A stretch of 52,092 bases of DNA from Clostridiales bacterium (GCA_021204025.1 JAJQAC010000065.1:1-52092); one strand, 5' to 3'; numbered from the stretch's first letter, positions 8,669 through 18,739 are shown. A program made the numbers and translations. Notes: generated by a model not told the origin, from the sequence alone.

Positions 8669-9387
8669 AAGTTATCTATCTGCATCACAGCGGATTCCTT
8701 GTCGAGACAGAGTATGTGATGCTGCTTTTTGACTACGTCGGAGGGCCGGTACCTCGGCTGAATCCGGAGAAAACGGTTGTGATACTGGCAAGTCACCGTC
8801 ATGGAGATCATTTTGATCCGAAGATTTTTGAACTGGGAGCAGGTCATCCCGATGCAAGATGGATTTTGTCATATGATATCTGGAAAAAGCGTATCCCGGA
8901 GGTCTACCAGTCCTATGTTCCGCAGATTTGCAGGATCCGTCCCGGTGAGCGTCTGGAGCTGCCGGCAGGAGACATCAAGATAACTGTCTCTGCCTATAAG
9001 TCGACGGATGAGGGCGTGGCGTTTATCGTGGAGGCGGACGGCAGGACGATTTACCATGCGGGGGATCTGAATGACTGGTACTGGGAAGAAGAGACGGATG
9101 CCTGGAATCACAGCATGCAGGCAGATTATCTCCGGGAATTAAAAAAGATTCATGCGGATGGTCATCATCCGGACGTGGCGATGATACCGGTCGATCCGCG
9201 CCTGGAACAGTGGTTTTATCTGGGATTGTCAGAGTTTATGCGGGAAGTGGGAGCGGAGATGATTTTCCCGATGCATTTCTGGAAGGAATATGATATCATA
9301 AATAAAATAAAGAATCATCCATCTTCGGTGGGATATTGCGGAAGAATTGCACAGATCAACCGGGAAGGGCAGGAGTTTGAATGTTGA
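8665..9387 (+). CDS. Metallo-beta-lactamase-fold hydrolase
   Basis: 240 residues. The zinc motif SHRHGDHFDP (HxHxDH) is near residue 52, with further ligands in YHAGDLNDWYW and FPMHFWKEY. It resembles the UlaG/RNase Z-like MBL hydrolases widespread in Clostridia. Its substrate is unknown. It is coupled by 4-base overlap to pyrC and by 7-base overlap to the phosphatase gene, so a nucleotide- or phosphodiester-related role is a reasonable but unproven inference. Confidence 0.85.
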   Translation: MKVIYLHHSGFLVETEYVMLLFDYVGGPVPRLNPEKTVVILASHRHGDHFDPKIFELGAGHPDARWILSYDIWKKRIPEVYQSYVPQICRIRPGERLELPAGDIKITVSAYKSTDEGVAFIVEADGRTIYHAGDLNDWYWEEETDAWNHSMQADYLRELKKIHADGHHPDVAMIPVDPRLEQWFYLGLSEFMREVGAEMIFPMHFWKEYDIINKIKNHPSSVGYCGRIAQINREGQEFEC

Positions 9388-10103
9388 AGGACAAATTTGA
9401 AAGAAAAGACAAGTGCCCGGAGCGCCGTTTTACAACGCTGCTGATGGATATGGACGGTACGATCTTTGACTTTGATGAGGCGGAGCGACAGGGCGTAAGT
9501 AAGGTACTGCGGCTAAATGGGATAAAGCCGACAGATGAACTGCTGAGACGTTACCACGAGGTGAATCGCTGGTACTGGCAGGCATTTGAGCGGGGAGATA
9601 TTACCAGAGAGCAGATCTTTGAGGGGCGGTATCCGACTTTTTTCAGGCAGCTGGGGATCGAGATCAACGCTGAGGAGACGGAGAATGCCTATCGTGACAG
9701 CCTTGACGCATGCGCGGCGCTGGTTGAAAGCGCGGAGGAACTTTGCGCATACCTGTATGATCGGTATGATATTTATATTATCACGAATGGTATTTCCGGT
9801 ACTCAGCATGCGCGGATGCAGGCGTCCGGGCTGGGGCGGTATTTTAAAGATATCTTCGTCTCGGAGGATATGGGCAGCCAGAAGCCCCAGGCAGAATTTT
9901 TCGATGCGTGCTTTCCCAGGATTCGTGAGAAGGACCGGGCGAAGATGCTGATTATCGGAGACAGCCTGACCTCAGATATCCGGGGAGGGAAAAATACCGG
10001 TATTGCTACCTGCTGGGTTAATCTGGTTGACGAGTCCGCAAGGGAAGATATCGTTCCGGATTATGAGGTACATAGTCTGGCGGAGCTGAAGAAATTGCTG
10101 TAA
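9381..10103 (+). CDS. yjjG: HAD hydrolase, YjjG-type pyrimidine 5'-nucleotidase
   Basis: 240 residues. HAD motif I is LLMDMDGTIFDFD, motif II IITNG, motif III the Lys in SQKPQAEFFD, motif IV IGDSLTSDIRGG. The overall pattern fits the YjjG/TIGR02254 family, which dephosphorylates non-canonical pyrimidine nucleotides. Third gene of the pyrC operon, consistent with pyrimidine housekeeping. The gene starts inside the end of the MBL gene (ATG 9381, GCAGGAG upstream). Confidence 0.88.
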   Translation: MLKDKFERKDKCPERRFTTLLMDMDGTIFDFDEAERQGVSKVLRLNGIKPTDELLRRYHEVNRWYWQAFERGDITREQIFEGRYPTFFRQLGIEINAEETENAYRDSLDACAALVESAEELCAYLYDRYDIYIITNGISGTQHARMQASGLGRYFKDIFVSEDMGSQKPQAEFFDACFPRIREKDRAKMLIIGDSLTSDIRGGKNTGIATCWVNLVDESAREDIVPDYEVHSLAELKKLL

Positions 10104-10167
10104 AGACAGGCTAGTGTGAAGTGGATTGGGTGAAGTACAGAAGGTTGATTAAGCAGATATGTTATAA

Positions 10168-10200
10168 AAAGCCGGGATTCGAGTAGCGGATCCCGGCTTT
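10168..10200. terminator. Bidirectional terminator between yjjG and rpiB
   Basis: Stem AAAGCCGGGATtC / GgATCCCGGCTTT with a short loop (10168-10200). The T-run is longer on the minus strand (TTTTTAT), so it mainly serves rpiB, but it also lies after yjjG. Confidence 0.85.
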
Positions 10201-10219
10201 GTCTCGCTGGTGGATTAAA

Positions 10220-10663
10220 TCAGCCCCGGCTCTCAATCTCCGCCAGCTGATCCACCCGTCTCTGATGGCGTCCGCCCTCATAGGCGTTATCCAGCCATTC
10301 ATCTACGATCATCTTTGCCATCTCCACGCCGATCACCCGCGCGCCGAAGGTCAGCACGTTGGTATTATTGTGCATGCGGGACAGCCTCGCGCTGTAAGGT
10401 TCACTGCAGGTACACACGCGTACCCCCTTCACCTTGCCGGCAGCAATCCCGATCCCGATCCCGGTTCCGCAGATCGCGATGCCATAATCTGCCTCTCCGG
10501 ACGCTACTGCACGGCCGACCTTCTCCCCATACACCGGATAATCACAGCTTTCCGTACTGTCTGTACCAAAGTTAATCACTTCATAGCCCTTTGACTCCAC
10601 ATACGCCTGTATCGCGTTTTTTAACTCGACCGCGCTGTGGTCATTTCCCATTGCTATTTTCAT
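10220..10663 (-). CDS. rpiB: Ribose-5-phosphate isomerase B
   Basis: 147 residues starting MKIAMGNDHSAVELKNAI, with the RpiB active-site stretch YGIAICGTGIGIGIAAGKVKG and the later SRMHNNTNVLTFGARVIG. Interconverts ribose-5-phosphate and ribulose-5-phosphate (or allose-6-phosphate in some relatives). The ATG at 10663 follows AGGAAAGG; an upstream extension to 10708 has no site. It stands before a strong terminator. Typical length for the family. Confidence 0.94.
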   Translation of the reverse strand: MKIAMGNDHSAVELKNAIQAYVESKGYEVINFGTDSTESCDYPVYGEKVGRAVASGEADYGIAICGTGIGIGIAAGKVKGVRVCTCSEPYSARLSRMHNNTNVLTFGARVIGVEMAKMIVDEWLDNAYEGGRHQRRVDQLAEIESRG

Positions 10664-10786
10664 TTCTTTTCCTTTCCTGCTTACCACTAATACAGCATCC
10701 CACCGCAATATTTTCCTGATGCCACCGTCATTGATCAGAGAACCAGTGACTACGGAAGTCGTCTCTTTCTGTCTTCTTTATAATCG

Positions 10787-11935
10787 CTATAATCTCGCGC
10801 TCCGTCCCACCAGCATCAGATCCAGCACGGTCATCGCCGCCATCGCCTCCACGACGACAACCGCCCGTGGCACAATCACCGGATCATGGCGGCCATGGAT
10901 CGCGATCTCCGTCTCCTCACCGTCACGATTTACCGTATACTGGGTCTGCGCAATCGACGGAGTCGGTTTGAAAGCTGCGCGCAGGATGATATCGCTGCCG
11001 TCGCTGATACCGCCAAGGATGCCGCCTGCATGGTTCGTCTTTTTTCCAATCCCGTCGAGCCGTCCACACTGCCGGTCAAAGGCTTTTTTCTCCCCCTGTC
11101 CGGCCTGCGATCCGGTCACATCATCTGGTTGCTTCCTGATGCAGAACGCGTCATTATTCTGAGATCCCAGCGCCCTCGCCGCCGCGAAACCGTCTCCGAT
11201 CTCAAATCCTTTCACGGCTCCGATTGACATTACCGCCTTTGCCAGACAGGCGTCCAGCTTATCAAATACCGGCTCGCCCACACCCGCAGGTACTCCCGAT
11301 ATCACACATTCAACCACGCCGCCGACGGAATCCTGCTTTGCGATCATCTCCTCCAGAAAGGCGTCTGCCGCCGCAGCCGCCGACGCATCCGGCATATACA
11401 GCGGATTCTGATCCCTCACCGCCGGATCAAAACGAGCCCTGTCAATCTCAATCGACCCAATGCTTTTTGTATAGGCATATATCCTGACGCCGAAGGTCTC
11501 CAGCACTTTTGCCGCCACTGCTCCCGCGGCCACCCGCGCCAGCGTCTCTCTGCCGGAAGAACGGCCTCCGCCGCGGTAATCGCGGAAACCGTATTTTTGA
11601 TCAAATCCATAATCTGCGTGTCCCGGCCGGTATACATTCATAATCGCACTGTAATCGCGCGACCGCTGATCGGTATTGCGCACCATCATTGCGATCGGCG
11701 TGCCGGTCGTCTTACCCTCAAACACCCCGGACAGGATCTCGACCCGATCTCCTTCCTGGCGTGCCGTTGTAAATTTGCTCTGCCCCGGCTTTCTCCGGTC
11801 CAGATACGCCTGGATATCCGCTTCCTCCAGCGGTAGGCCGGCCGGACAGCCGTCCACTGTCACGCCAATCCCCTTTCCGTGGGATTCTCCCCACGTCATC
11901 ACGCGAAAAACTGTGCCTGTTGTAGAACCTGCCAT
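10787..11935 (-). CDS. aroC: Chorismate synthase
   Basis: 382 residues. Converts 5-enolpyruvylshikimate-3-phosphate to chorismate using reduced FMN. Signatures: [18 protein letters not shown] at the N-terminus, [34 protein letters not shown], and a C-terminal segment ending LDLMLVGR. Complete and of normal length. No other aro genes adjoin it. The start ATG follows AGGAGGAATCCTGAGA. Confidence 0.94.
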   Translation of the reverse strand: MAGSTTGTVFRVMTWGESHGKGIGVTVDGCPAGLPLEEADIQAYLDRRKPGQSKFTTARQEGDRVEILSGVFEGKTTGTPIAMMVRNTDQRSRDYSAIMNVYRPGHADYGFDQKYGFRDYRGGGRSSGRETLARVAAGAVAAKVLETFGVRIYAYTKSIGSIEIDRARFDPAVRDQNPLYMPDASAAAAADAFLEEMIAKQDSVGGVVECVISGVPAGVGEPVFDKLDACLAKAVMSIGAVKGFEIGDGFAAARALGSQNNDAFCIRKQPDDVTGSQAGQGEKKAFDRQCGRLDGIGKKTNHAGGILGGISDGSDIILRAAFKPTPSIAQTQYTVNRDGEETEIAIHGRHDPVIVPRAVVVVEAMAAMTVLDLMLVGRSARL

Positions 11936-12034
11936 TCTCAGGATTCCTCCTCGTATGCGTCTGTTAAACAGGAATTATCAAGAATCTTTGCTATCATGTT
12001 TCCTGCGTCAAGTCTGTCATTTACTATAGCTATT

Positions 12035-13129
12035 CTATATTTTTTCATTCGTATCCTTTTCGCCATCATCCATCTCCTGCGGCAGTTTTACAATTGTGCA
12101 GCAGTTTGGCTCATTGCAGCGGATCTCGCGCGCATTCATCAGCAGCAGACCCTTCTCATAATCGACCTCAAAAAACGTAATCGTGCCGCTTTCATGGTTG
12201 ATCGACGCCAGATGCCGGTCATCCGGAAATACCGCGAAATCCTTCGGATACTCTCCGCTCACCGGAAGGCAGCAAAGCTGTGTCAGAAGCCCGGTCTGCG
12301 CGTCCCGCCGGTACACAGACGCCGTCTCATCACCGGCGTTTCCACAGAAAAGATAATTCATATCCGAGGATGGCCGCAGACTGGTCGCCGCAGCGATCTT
12401 TTTCGTATTTTTCCCGACAGTTGAGATCGTCTGCAGTTTCTCAGTCATCGGTCCCTTCGGCGTATCCTTATAAGAAAATACATCAATTACATTTTTCTGT
12501 TCATAGATCAGATAGAGGAATCGGCCATCCGGACTGTAGATAAAATAGCGCGGCGAAGAATCCAGGTCACACCGGATACAGTCCACCATCTTCAGGCTCC
12601 GGTTTTTGAAACGATAAATACGCACCTGGTCAATCCCGGAATCCGCAGCCAGCACATACTTGCCGTCCGGACTCATCCTCGCACAGGTCACATGCGGACG
12701 ATAGCTCCTCTCTGCCACACCGCCGAGTCCCTTATGAAATACCTCCGCTACGATCCGCCCGATACTCCCATCCGGTTTGCGGCGCACTGCCGTCAGTTTT
12801 CCATCATGAAATCCGGATACAAGGAAGATATTACTCTCTTCGTCCAGCGACAGATGGCAGCCTCGCATCCCATTGATACTCGCGCTGTTGATCCTTTCCA
12901 GTTCGCCGTCCGGCAGGATCGCAAACGCTACAATCCCTTCATCGGCAATCGAATACAGGAATTTCCCATCGCTCGAAGCAATAACATAAGAAGAATTATT
13001 GACCTTTACTTCCGTCCTTGGGATAAATACGCCTTTTTCCACATCGACGTCCATCACCGTGATTCCCTTTGCTTTTCCTGTATAGGAGTAAGAGCCTACG
13101 TAAGCCACATATTTTGATTGATCTTCCAT
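12035..13129 (-). CDS. Lactonase-family beta-propeller (6-phosphogluconolactonase-like)
   Basis: 364 residues of repeated beta-propeller blades (YVAYVGSYSYTGKAKGI at the start, then SPDGKYVLAADSG, SPDGRFLYLIYEQ, FPDDRHLASINHESGTITFFEVD). It matches the Pgl/YbhE lactonase family, which hydrolyses 6-phosphogluconolactone or related sugar lactones. With rpiB nearby, a pentose-phosphate role is plausible, but many members have unknown substrates. RBS AGGAGGAACAGG precedes ATG 13129. Divergent from the XRE regulator. Confidence 0.8.
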   Translation of the reverse strand: MEDQSKYVAYVGSYSYTGKAKGITVMDVDVEKGVFIPRTEVKVNNSSYVIASSDGKFLYSIADEGIVAFAILPDGELERINSASINGMRGCHLSLDEESNIFLVSGFHDGKLTAVRRKPDGSIGRIVAEVFHKGLGGVAERSYRPHVTCARMSPDGKYVLAADSGIDQVRIYRFKNRSLKMVDCIRCDLDSSPRYFIYSPDGRFLYLIYEQKNVIDVFSYKDTPKGPMTEKLQTISTVGKNTKKIAAATSLRPSSDMNYLFCGNAGDETASVYRRDAQTGLLTQLCCLPVSGEYPKDFAVFPDDRHLASINHESGTITFFEVDYEKGLLLMNAREIRCNEPNCCTIVKLPQEMDDGEKDTNEKI

Positions 13130-13322
13130 CCTGTTCCTCCTGTTATGATAACATACGGATCTTCCATGGCGTTATGCCGTTCTCCTTCATAACACGGTAT
13201 GATATCTGCGCCACCGACATAACTTTGTTAATCATAGCACATATTTCTCAAAAAATCTATTCCTTATCTATTGACATCCTGTTAATTTTCTGTATAATTA
13301 ATCTGTCGTTTGTTTATTAAAA

Positions 13323-13376
13323 CTAAACTTTTTGATTACTTTTACCTCGATTTAATATTGCTAAACTTTTTAATTA
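13323..13376. repeat. Direct repeat pair in the divergent intergenic region
   Basis: CTAAACTTTTTGATTA (13323-13338) and CTAAACTTTTTAATTA (13361-13376) are 38 bases apart. This may be a second regulator site or promoter elements. It lies in the 400-base region between the lactonase and XRE genes. Confidence 0.4.
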
Positions 13377-13386
13377 GTATTAAGTG

Positions 13387-13507
13387 TAGTAGACGGCTTT
13401 ATGTCGTTTACTATCGCGTTGATCGCGGGCTGCGTAAACAGCCATTCTTTGCGCGATCGTGTACATTATCTTTATAGTAAACGACAAATCATTTTTGTCG
13501 TCTACTA
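13387..13507 (+). promoter_or_regulatory. Two matching inverted repeats and a hairpin upstream of the pot regulator
   Basis: IR1 TAGTAGACG / CGTTTACTA (13387-13395, 13405-13413) and IR2 TAGTAAACGAC / GTCGTCTACTA (13475-13485, 13497-13507) use the same half-site. Between them is a GC-rich hairpin (GATCGCG 13421-13427 with CGCGATC 13452-13458; inner GGCTG/CAGCC). This fits operators for the adjacent XRE-cupin regulator, which in this family usually controls the polyamine genes that follow. A TATAGT -10-like element lies inside IR2. Confidence 0.6.
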
Positions 13508-13531
13508 TAGTTTCCATATGGGAGGCGGACT

Positions 13532-14065
13532 ATAGATATCGGCGCAAAATTAAAGCAGCTGCGGATCCTCAACGAACTCACGCAGGAGGAGCTCGCGGAT
13601 CGCACAGAACTTTCCAAGGGTTTTATCTCACAGCTGGAACGTAATCTGACTTCTCCGTCTATCGCGACATTGACGGATATCCTTCAGTGTCTCGGTACCG
13701 ATCTCGGCGCTTTCTTCAATGAAAAACCGGAAGATCAGATCCTGTTCCGGAAAAATGACTATTTTGTAAAAACCAACGGGGAATTAAAGAACACGGTCGA
13801 ATGGATCGTTCCCAATGCACTTGACAACGCGATGGAGCCCATCCATCTGACGCTGGAACCCGGCGGATCCACGGATCCGGACAACCCACACAAAGGCGAG
13901 GAATTCGGCTACGTGCTTCAGGGTAACGCCGTCCTGCATATCGGGACAGACACCTACCGGATCAAAAAGGGGGAATCCTTCTATTTTAAATCGGATACCC
14001 GCCACTATCTGACGAGCAAAACGGGAGCGCAGATCATCTGGGTAAGCTCTCCGCCAAGTTTTTGA
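13532..14065 (+). CDS. XRE-cupin (PuuR-like) regulator of the pot operon, with ATA in place of a start codon
   Basis: Frame encodes 177 residues: HTH_3 domain ([20 protein letters not shown], then [17 protein letters not shown]) and a C-terminal cupin ([24 protein letters not shown]...). Family members repress polyamine transport/catabolism genes with polyamine as ligand. GGAGG at 13521-13525 lies 6 bases before the codon where the family's initial Met belongs (13532-13534), but that codon is ATA. An in-frame TAG at 13508-13510 rules out any upstream start. The next usable start, TTG 13670, would delete the HTH. Either AUA initiates weakly or the gene is start-lost; I infer an ATG-to-ATA change. 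Confidence 0.75.
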   Translation: MDIGAKLKQLRILNELTQEELADRTELSKGFISQLERNLTSPSIATLTDILQCLGTDLGAFFNEKPEDQILFRKNDYFVKTNGELKNTVEWIVPNALDNAMEPIHLTLEPGGSTDPDNPHKGEEFGYVLQGNAVLHIGTDTYRIKKGESFYFKSDTRHYLTSKTGAQIIWVSSPPSF

Positions 14066-14100
14066 TTACTACTATTTTATTACTACAGGAGGAATTTGCT

Positions 14101-15177
14101 ATGGCTCAGGCATTAATCGATCTGGCTCATATTTCCAAAAGTTTTGACGGAACTCTGGTTCTGGATGATTTAAATCTCTCTGTCAAAGAGAACTCCTTCG
14201 TTACTCTTCTCGGACCGAGCGGATGCGGAAAGACAACTACCCTGCGGATCATCGGCGGTTTTGAGACTCCCGATGACGGCAAGGTCATCTTTGATGGCAA
14301 GGACATCACATCCCTTCCGCCCAACAAACGTCAGCTCAACACGGTTTTTCAGAAGTATGCCCTCTTCTCCCATATGAACATCGCGGAGAATATCGCGTTT
14401 GGTCTGAAAATCAAAGGGAAATCTAAATCGTACATTGATGATAAGATCAAATATGCGTTAAAACTTGTCAATCTCGATGGCTACGAGACCCGCTCCGTTG
14501 ATTCCCTGAGCGGCGGACAGCAGCAGCGGATCGCGATCGCCAGAGCAATCGTCAATGAACCAAGGGTACTCCTCCTCGACGAACCGCTCGGTGCTCTCGA
14601 CTTAAAGCTGCGTCAGGATATGCAATACGAACTGATCCGTCTTAAAAATGAACTTGGCATCACCTTTGTCTATGTCACTCATGACCAGGAGGAAGCTCTC
14701 ACCATGTCAGATACCATCGTGGTCATGAACCAGGGATATATCCAGCAGATGGGCACTCCGGAACAGGTCTACAACGAACCGGAAAATGCCTTTGTCGCTG
14801 ATTTCATCGGAGAGAGCAACATTGTCCACGGCACGATGATCCATGATGAACTGGTAGAGATCTTCGGCACAAAATTTGCTTGTGTTGATAAAGGCTTCGG
14901 CAATCACGCCCCGGTTGATGTCGTTATCCGCCCGGAGGATATCGATCTGGTCGAACCGGCAGACGATCTCTTAAACGGAGTCTGCACCCATCTGATCTTT
15001 AAAGGCGCGCTTTACGAGATGGAAGTCACCACCCCCGATGGTTTTGAATGGCTCGTCCACAGCTCCCGGCTCTGTCCGGTCGGCAAAAAGGTCGGCATCC
15101 GCGTAGATCCCTACAACATTCAGATCATGAACAAACCGGAATCTGAGGATGAGGAGGCGATCAACCTTGACGAATAA
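14101..15177 (+). CDS. potA: Spermidine/putrescine ABC transporter ATP-binding protein
   Basis: 358 residues. Walker [11 protein letters not shown]-loop in [13 protein letters not shown], signature [16 protein letters not shown], Walker [13 protein letters not shown], switch His in YVTHDQEEA. The C-terminal TOBE domain ([10 protein letters not shown]..) is typical of PotA. It energises the PotBC permease. RBS AGGAGG 14088-14093. First gene of potABCD, 35 bases after the regulator. Appears intact. Confidence 0.93.
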   Translation: MAQALIDLAHISKSFDGTLVLDDLNLSVKENSFVTLLGPSGCGKTTTLRIIGGFETPDDGKVIFDGKDITSLPPNKRQLNTVFQKYALFSHMNIAENIAFGLKIKGKSKSYIDDKIKYALKLVNLDGYETRSVDSLSGGQQQRIAIARAIVNEPRVLLLDEPLGALDLKLRQDMQYELIRLKNELGITFVYVTHDQEEALTMSDTIVVMNQGYIQQMGTPEQVYNEPENAFVADFIGESNIVHGTMIHDELVEIFGTKFACVDKGFGNHAPVDVVIRPEDIDLVEPADDLLNGVCTHLIFKGALYEMEVTTPDGFEWLVHSSRLCPVGKKVGIRVDPYNIQIMNKPESEDEEAINLDE

Positions 15178-15994
15178 AGGTATCGGCAAAAAGTTGCTCG
15201 CCGGACCCTATCTGATCTGGATGGTCGGATTTATCATTATCCCGCTTTTCCTGATCTTATATTATGGGCTGACCGATAAAAGCGGCATATTTACTCTGGA
15301 CAACGTGATCGCCATAGCGACTCCCGAGCACAGCAAAGCGCTTATACTGGCGCTCGTACTGTCATTTATCAGCACTGTGGTCTGCCTGCTCCTCGCCTAT
15401 CCACTGGCGATGATCCTCCGCAACCGTAATGTCGGACAGGGCAGCTTTATCGTATTTATCTTCATCCTTCCGATGTGGATGAATTTTCTGTTGCGGACAC
15501 TTGCCTGGCAGACGCTCCTGGAAAAAAACGGCGTCATCAATACGATCCTTTCGCTGCTGCATCTTCCGACGCTAAGCCTGATCAACACGCCGGGAGCCAT
15601 CGTTCTGGGTATGGTTTATAATTTCCTGCCCTTTATGGTCCTCCCGATTTACAATGTACTTTGTAAGATCGACGACAATGTGGTCAACGCCGCCCGCGAT
15701 CTGGGCGCGGACTTTTTTCAGACTCTGACACGAATCTGGATCCCTTTAAGCGTACCCGGCATCATCAGCGGCATCACGATGGTTTTTGTGCCTGCGCTCA
15801 CCACTTTCGTCATTTCCAGCCTCCTTGGCGGCAGTAAGATCCTGCTGATCGGAAATGTCATCGAACAGGAATTTACCCATGGCAGCAACTGGCATCTGGG
15901 ATCGGGTCTGTCTCTGGTCCTGATGGTCTTCATCCTGCTCAGTATGGCAGTACTCGCCAAATACGATAAAAACGGAGAAGGGAGTGCCTTTTAA
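15167..15994 (+). CDS. potB: Spermidine/putrescine ABC transporter permease
   Basis: About 275 residues with six membrane segments and the EAA-type loop ([29 protein letters not shown]) that docks on PotA. TTG 15167 is my chosen start because AGGAGG (15152-15157) is 9 bases upstream; ATG 15149 is the alternative. Overlaps the end of potA, so translation is coupled. The stop codon shares a base with the potC start. Confidence 0.9.
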   Translation: MTNKGIGKKLLAGPYLIWMVGFIIIPLFLILYYGLTDKSGIFTLDNVIAIATPEHSKALILALVLSFISTVVCLLLAYPLAMILRNRNVGQGSFIVFIFILPMWMNFLLRTLAWQTLLEKNGVINTILSLLHLPTLSLINTPGAIVLGMVYNFLPFMVLPIYNVLCKIDDNVVNAARDLGADFFQTLTRIWIPLSVPGIISGITMVFVPALTTFVISSLLGGSKILLIGNVIEQEFTHGSNWHLGSGLSLVLMVFILLSMAVLAKYDKNGEGSAF

Positions 15995-16827
15995 TGAAGC
16001 GATGGAAACAAAACCTACATAAGATATGGCAGGATTTTTATCTGGTCATTATTATGATTTTTCTGTACGCCCCGATCGCCACGATGATCGTGCTGTCCTT
16101 TAATTCATCCAAATCCCGTTCTCAATGGGGCGGTTTTACCCTGCGCTGGTACACGGAGATGTTCGCAAGCCGCAATATCGTGTCCGCTCTGCACAACACA
16201 CTGCTGATCGCTCTCCTGTCCGCGCTGATCGCTACTCTGATCGGCACCGCGGCAGCGATCGCCATCAACAGCATGAAGCCCGTCCCGCGGATCTTTTTCA
16301 TGGGCGTTACTAATATCCCGATGCTTAACGCGGACATCGTCACCGGGATCTCGCTGATGCTGGCCTTTATCGCTTTTGGCATCTCGCTGGGCTTTAAGAC
16401 GGTATTGATCTCACACATCACATTCAATATCCCTTACGTGATATTGAGCGTCACTCCAAAGCTCAGGCAGACCAGCCGGTCAACCTATGAAGCCGCGATG
16501 GATCTGGGGGCGACTCCCATTTACGCCTTTTTTAAGGTGGTATTTCCGGATATCCTGCCCGGCGTATTGTCCGGATTTTTACTTGCTTTTACCATGTCGC
16601 TGGATGATTTTATCATCACACATTTTACCCGCGGCGCAGGCGTCAACACACTGTCCACGCTGATCTACAGCGAAGTCCGCCGGGGAATCAAACCATCCAT
16701 GTATGCACTGTCAACCTGCATTTTTCTGTGCGTGCTCCTGCTGCTGATCATCAGCAACTTCGCACCCGCATATAAAAATGCACAGCACAATAAAACCATC
16801 AAGGAAACGGGAGGGGAACAGTTATGA
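15994..16827 (+). CDS. potC: Spermidine/putrescine ABC transporter permease
   Basis: 277 residues. Starts [23 protein letters not shown] loop EAAMDLGATPIYAFFKVVFP; six membrane segments. Partner of PotB. TAATG overlap with potB and ATGA overlap with potD. Appears intact. Confidence 0.92.
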   Translation: MKRWKQNLHKIWQDFYLVIIMIFLYAPIATMIVLSFNSSKSRSQWGGFTLRWYTEMFASRNIVSALHNTLLIALLSALIATLIGTAAAIAINSMKPVPRIFFMGVTNIPMLNADIVTGISLMLAFIAFGISLGFKTVLISHITFNIPYVILSVTPKLRQTSRSTYEAAMDLGATPIYAFFKVVFPDILPGVLSGFLLAFTMSLDDFIITHFTRGAGVNTLSTLIYSEVRRGIKPSMYALSTCIFLCVLLLLIISNFAPAYKNAQHNKTIKETGGEQL

Positions 16828-18023
16828 AAAAATTGATAAAGAGAAACACAAACAGAACTACGCAGAAAATCGCAAAACAGAAAATCTTCACAGCCGCTCT
16901 GGCTCTCGCCCTGGCATCTGCCTCTCTGCTGGCCGGCTGCGGAGGATCTGCCGGCAGCGGATCTTCTGACACCGCAGCTGCCGGCAGCACCACCCAGGCA
17001 GATGACAGGGAAAACAGCGGCTCCGATGAGCTCTATGTCTATAACTGGGGCGAATACATTGATGAAGATGTCATCACCCAGTTTGAGGATGAGACCGGTA
17101 TCACCGTAGTCTATGACATGTTTGAAACCAATGAAGAAATGTATCCGATCATTGAGGCCGGGGCAGTCATCTATGACGCGGTCTGTCCGTCCGACTACAT
17201 GATCCAGAAGATGATTGAAAATGACCTGCTCGCGGAGCTGAACTTTGACAACATTCCCAACTTTGATCAGATCGACCCGGAATATATCGAGATGTCTCAG
17301 GCCTTCGATCCAGATAACAAGTATTCCGTTCCTTACTGCTGGGGCACGGTCGGTATTCTCTATAACACAAGCCTTCTCGAAGAACTCGGCGTCCCCGCCC
17401 CGACCAGCTGGGCTGACCTGTGGGATGAACGTCTGAGCGGCGAGATCCTGATGCAGGACAGCGTTCGTGACGCCTTTATGGTCGCGTTAAAGAAAAACGG
17501 CCATTCCATGAATACCGATAATGAAGAGGAACTCGAACAGGCCAAGCAGGATCTGATCGACCAGAAACCACTCGTACAGGCCTATGTCATCGACCAGGTA
17601 CGTGATAAGATGATCGGCGGAGAAGCTGCTGTCGGCGTCATCTACTCCGGCGAGATGCTCTATATCCAGGAAGAAGTGGAAAGCCTGGGGCTTGATTATT
17701 CTCTGGAGTATGTGATTCCCGAAGAAGGCACCAACCTGTGAATCGATTCCTGGGTCATCCCGGCGAACACTCAGAACAAAGAAAACGCGGAGAAATGGAT
17801 CGACTTCCTCTGCCGTCCGGAGATCGCTCTCGCCAACTTTGAGTATATTACCTACCCGACTCCCAATAAGGGCGCGTTTGATCTGCTCGATGAAGAGATG
17901 CAGAATAACAAGGCCGTCTTCCCGGATAAGGACAGCCTGACCAACAGTGAAGTTTATTCTTATCTGGGGGATGAAACCGACGCGGTCTATAATGCGTTGT
18001 GGAAGGAAGTTAAGTCGAATTAG
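16824..18023 (+). pseudogene. potD: Spermidine/putrescine-binding lipoprotein, interrupted by an in-frame TGA
   Basis: Lipoprotein signal ending SLLAGCGGS, then the PotD start ELYVYNWGEYIDEDVITQFE with the Trp and Tyr that stack on polyamine in the E. coli protein. At codon 306 (17739-17741) the frame reads TGA, then resumes without shift for 93 codons of clear PotD sequence (IDSWVIPANTQNKENAEKWI, then DFLCRPEIA and YPTPNKG) to TAG 18021-18023. E. coli PotD has Trp-Met-Asp here; from memory that Trp (about position 255) and Asp contact spermidine. The stop thus replaces a ligand Trp, most simply TGG to TGA. The truncated product lacks the last quarter of the C-lobe and should not bind. Confidence 0.85.
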
Positions 18024-18084
18024 TACAACGATTTTGATTTTTACATTCTCCTTTAAAGGTTTTAACTTTTATGTCGCTAAAGCG

Positions 18085-18197
18085 TCTACGCTCCGCTTCG
18101 GTCGTTGCTAAACGGTTCTGTGTGCCAGTGGCACACGTCAAGGACCGACCGAAACGGAGTGTAGATGCCACTGGCACACAGCAACCGCCGCAGGCGG
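18085..18197. repeat. Nested palindromic repeat, copy A
   Basis: Outer stem TCTACGCTCCGCTTCGGTCG (18085-18104) pairs with 18146-18165, two wobble-type differences in 20. Inside is the palindrome GTGTGCCAGTGGCACAC (18120-18136), whose left part also pairs with TGCCACTGGCACAC (18166-18179), giving alternative folds. CCGCC/GGCGG follows at 18185-18197. A diverged copy lies at 28831-28914. Confidence 0.7.
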
Positions 18198-18343
18198 AGA
18201 ATGTGGATTAGTTTTTAGCGGTGATATAACTGTATTCCGTTCGTTTATTGATATCGCCGGACAGTATCGCAGCATTTATTAAAGTAAATCTTAATCTGAT
18301 TACTCAGGAAACTGCTTTTTATTCATGAATACAACCAGTGTAT

Positions 18344-18739
18344 CTAGATTTCGTATAGTTGTCGAATTCCTTCCATCAGTCGTATAAACTCCGGAATATA
18401 TCGATTTATAATATCCTGGACGAGCTGCTTTGCGGCTTCTCCATTATAAATGTGAGTCATATCATTTCGCGCACGCAGCATATCCAGCCAGATCGTTTCG
18501 TCCATAAAATCATAGACGGTATAGGCTGCTTTGATGATATCGCGGGGGGAACCGGTTTTGGCCGCGCTGATTCCCTCATAGTTCATAAGTTCCTTCAGGA
18601 CTTTCCAGCCCAGTTCAAACTGAATAAAAAATTTATCAACGATACCGCTTATGATAAATTCGTTTTGCAGATCTTCACCGTTTGCTTTTGTGAGAACAGC
18701 CAGATTTGCCTTGTAATTTTCAAATTTCTTTGTGTTCAT
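18344..18739 (-). CDS. HEPN-type nucleotidyltransferase-partner protein (HI0074 family)
   Basis: 131 residues, all helical. The HEPN motif RNDMTHIY (Rx4H then Tyr; residues 91-98) is intact. Relatives pair with minimal nucleotidyltransferases, either as a 'substrate-binding' partner or as the RNase toxin of type VII toxin-antitoxin modules (HepT). ATG 18739 overlaps the end of the upstream MNT gene by 20 bases. Which of the two roles applies cannot be told from sequence. Confidence 0.8.
   Translation of the reverse strand: MNTKKFENYKANLAVLTKANGEDLQNEFIISGIVDKFFIQFELGWKVLKELMNYEGISAAKTGSPRDIIKAAYTVYDFMDETIWLDMLRARNDMTHIYNGEAAKQLVQDIINRYIPEFIRLMEGIRQLYEI

Noticed and set aside
15149-15167. ATG 15149 as the potB start
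   Set aside because: It overlaps the AGGAGG that serves TTG 15167 and would extend the overlap with potA.
2108-17741. TGA decoded as Trp throughout the genome
   Set aside because: Several genes end with TGA inside ATGA overlaps with the next gene (pyrC, sbcD, potC, first chrA half), and two of the lesions are TAG, so a simple code change does not fit.
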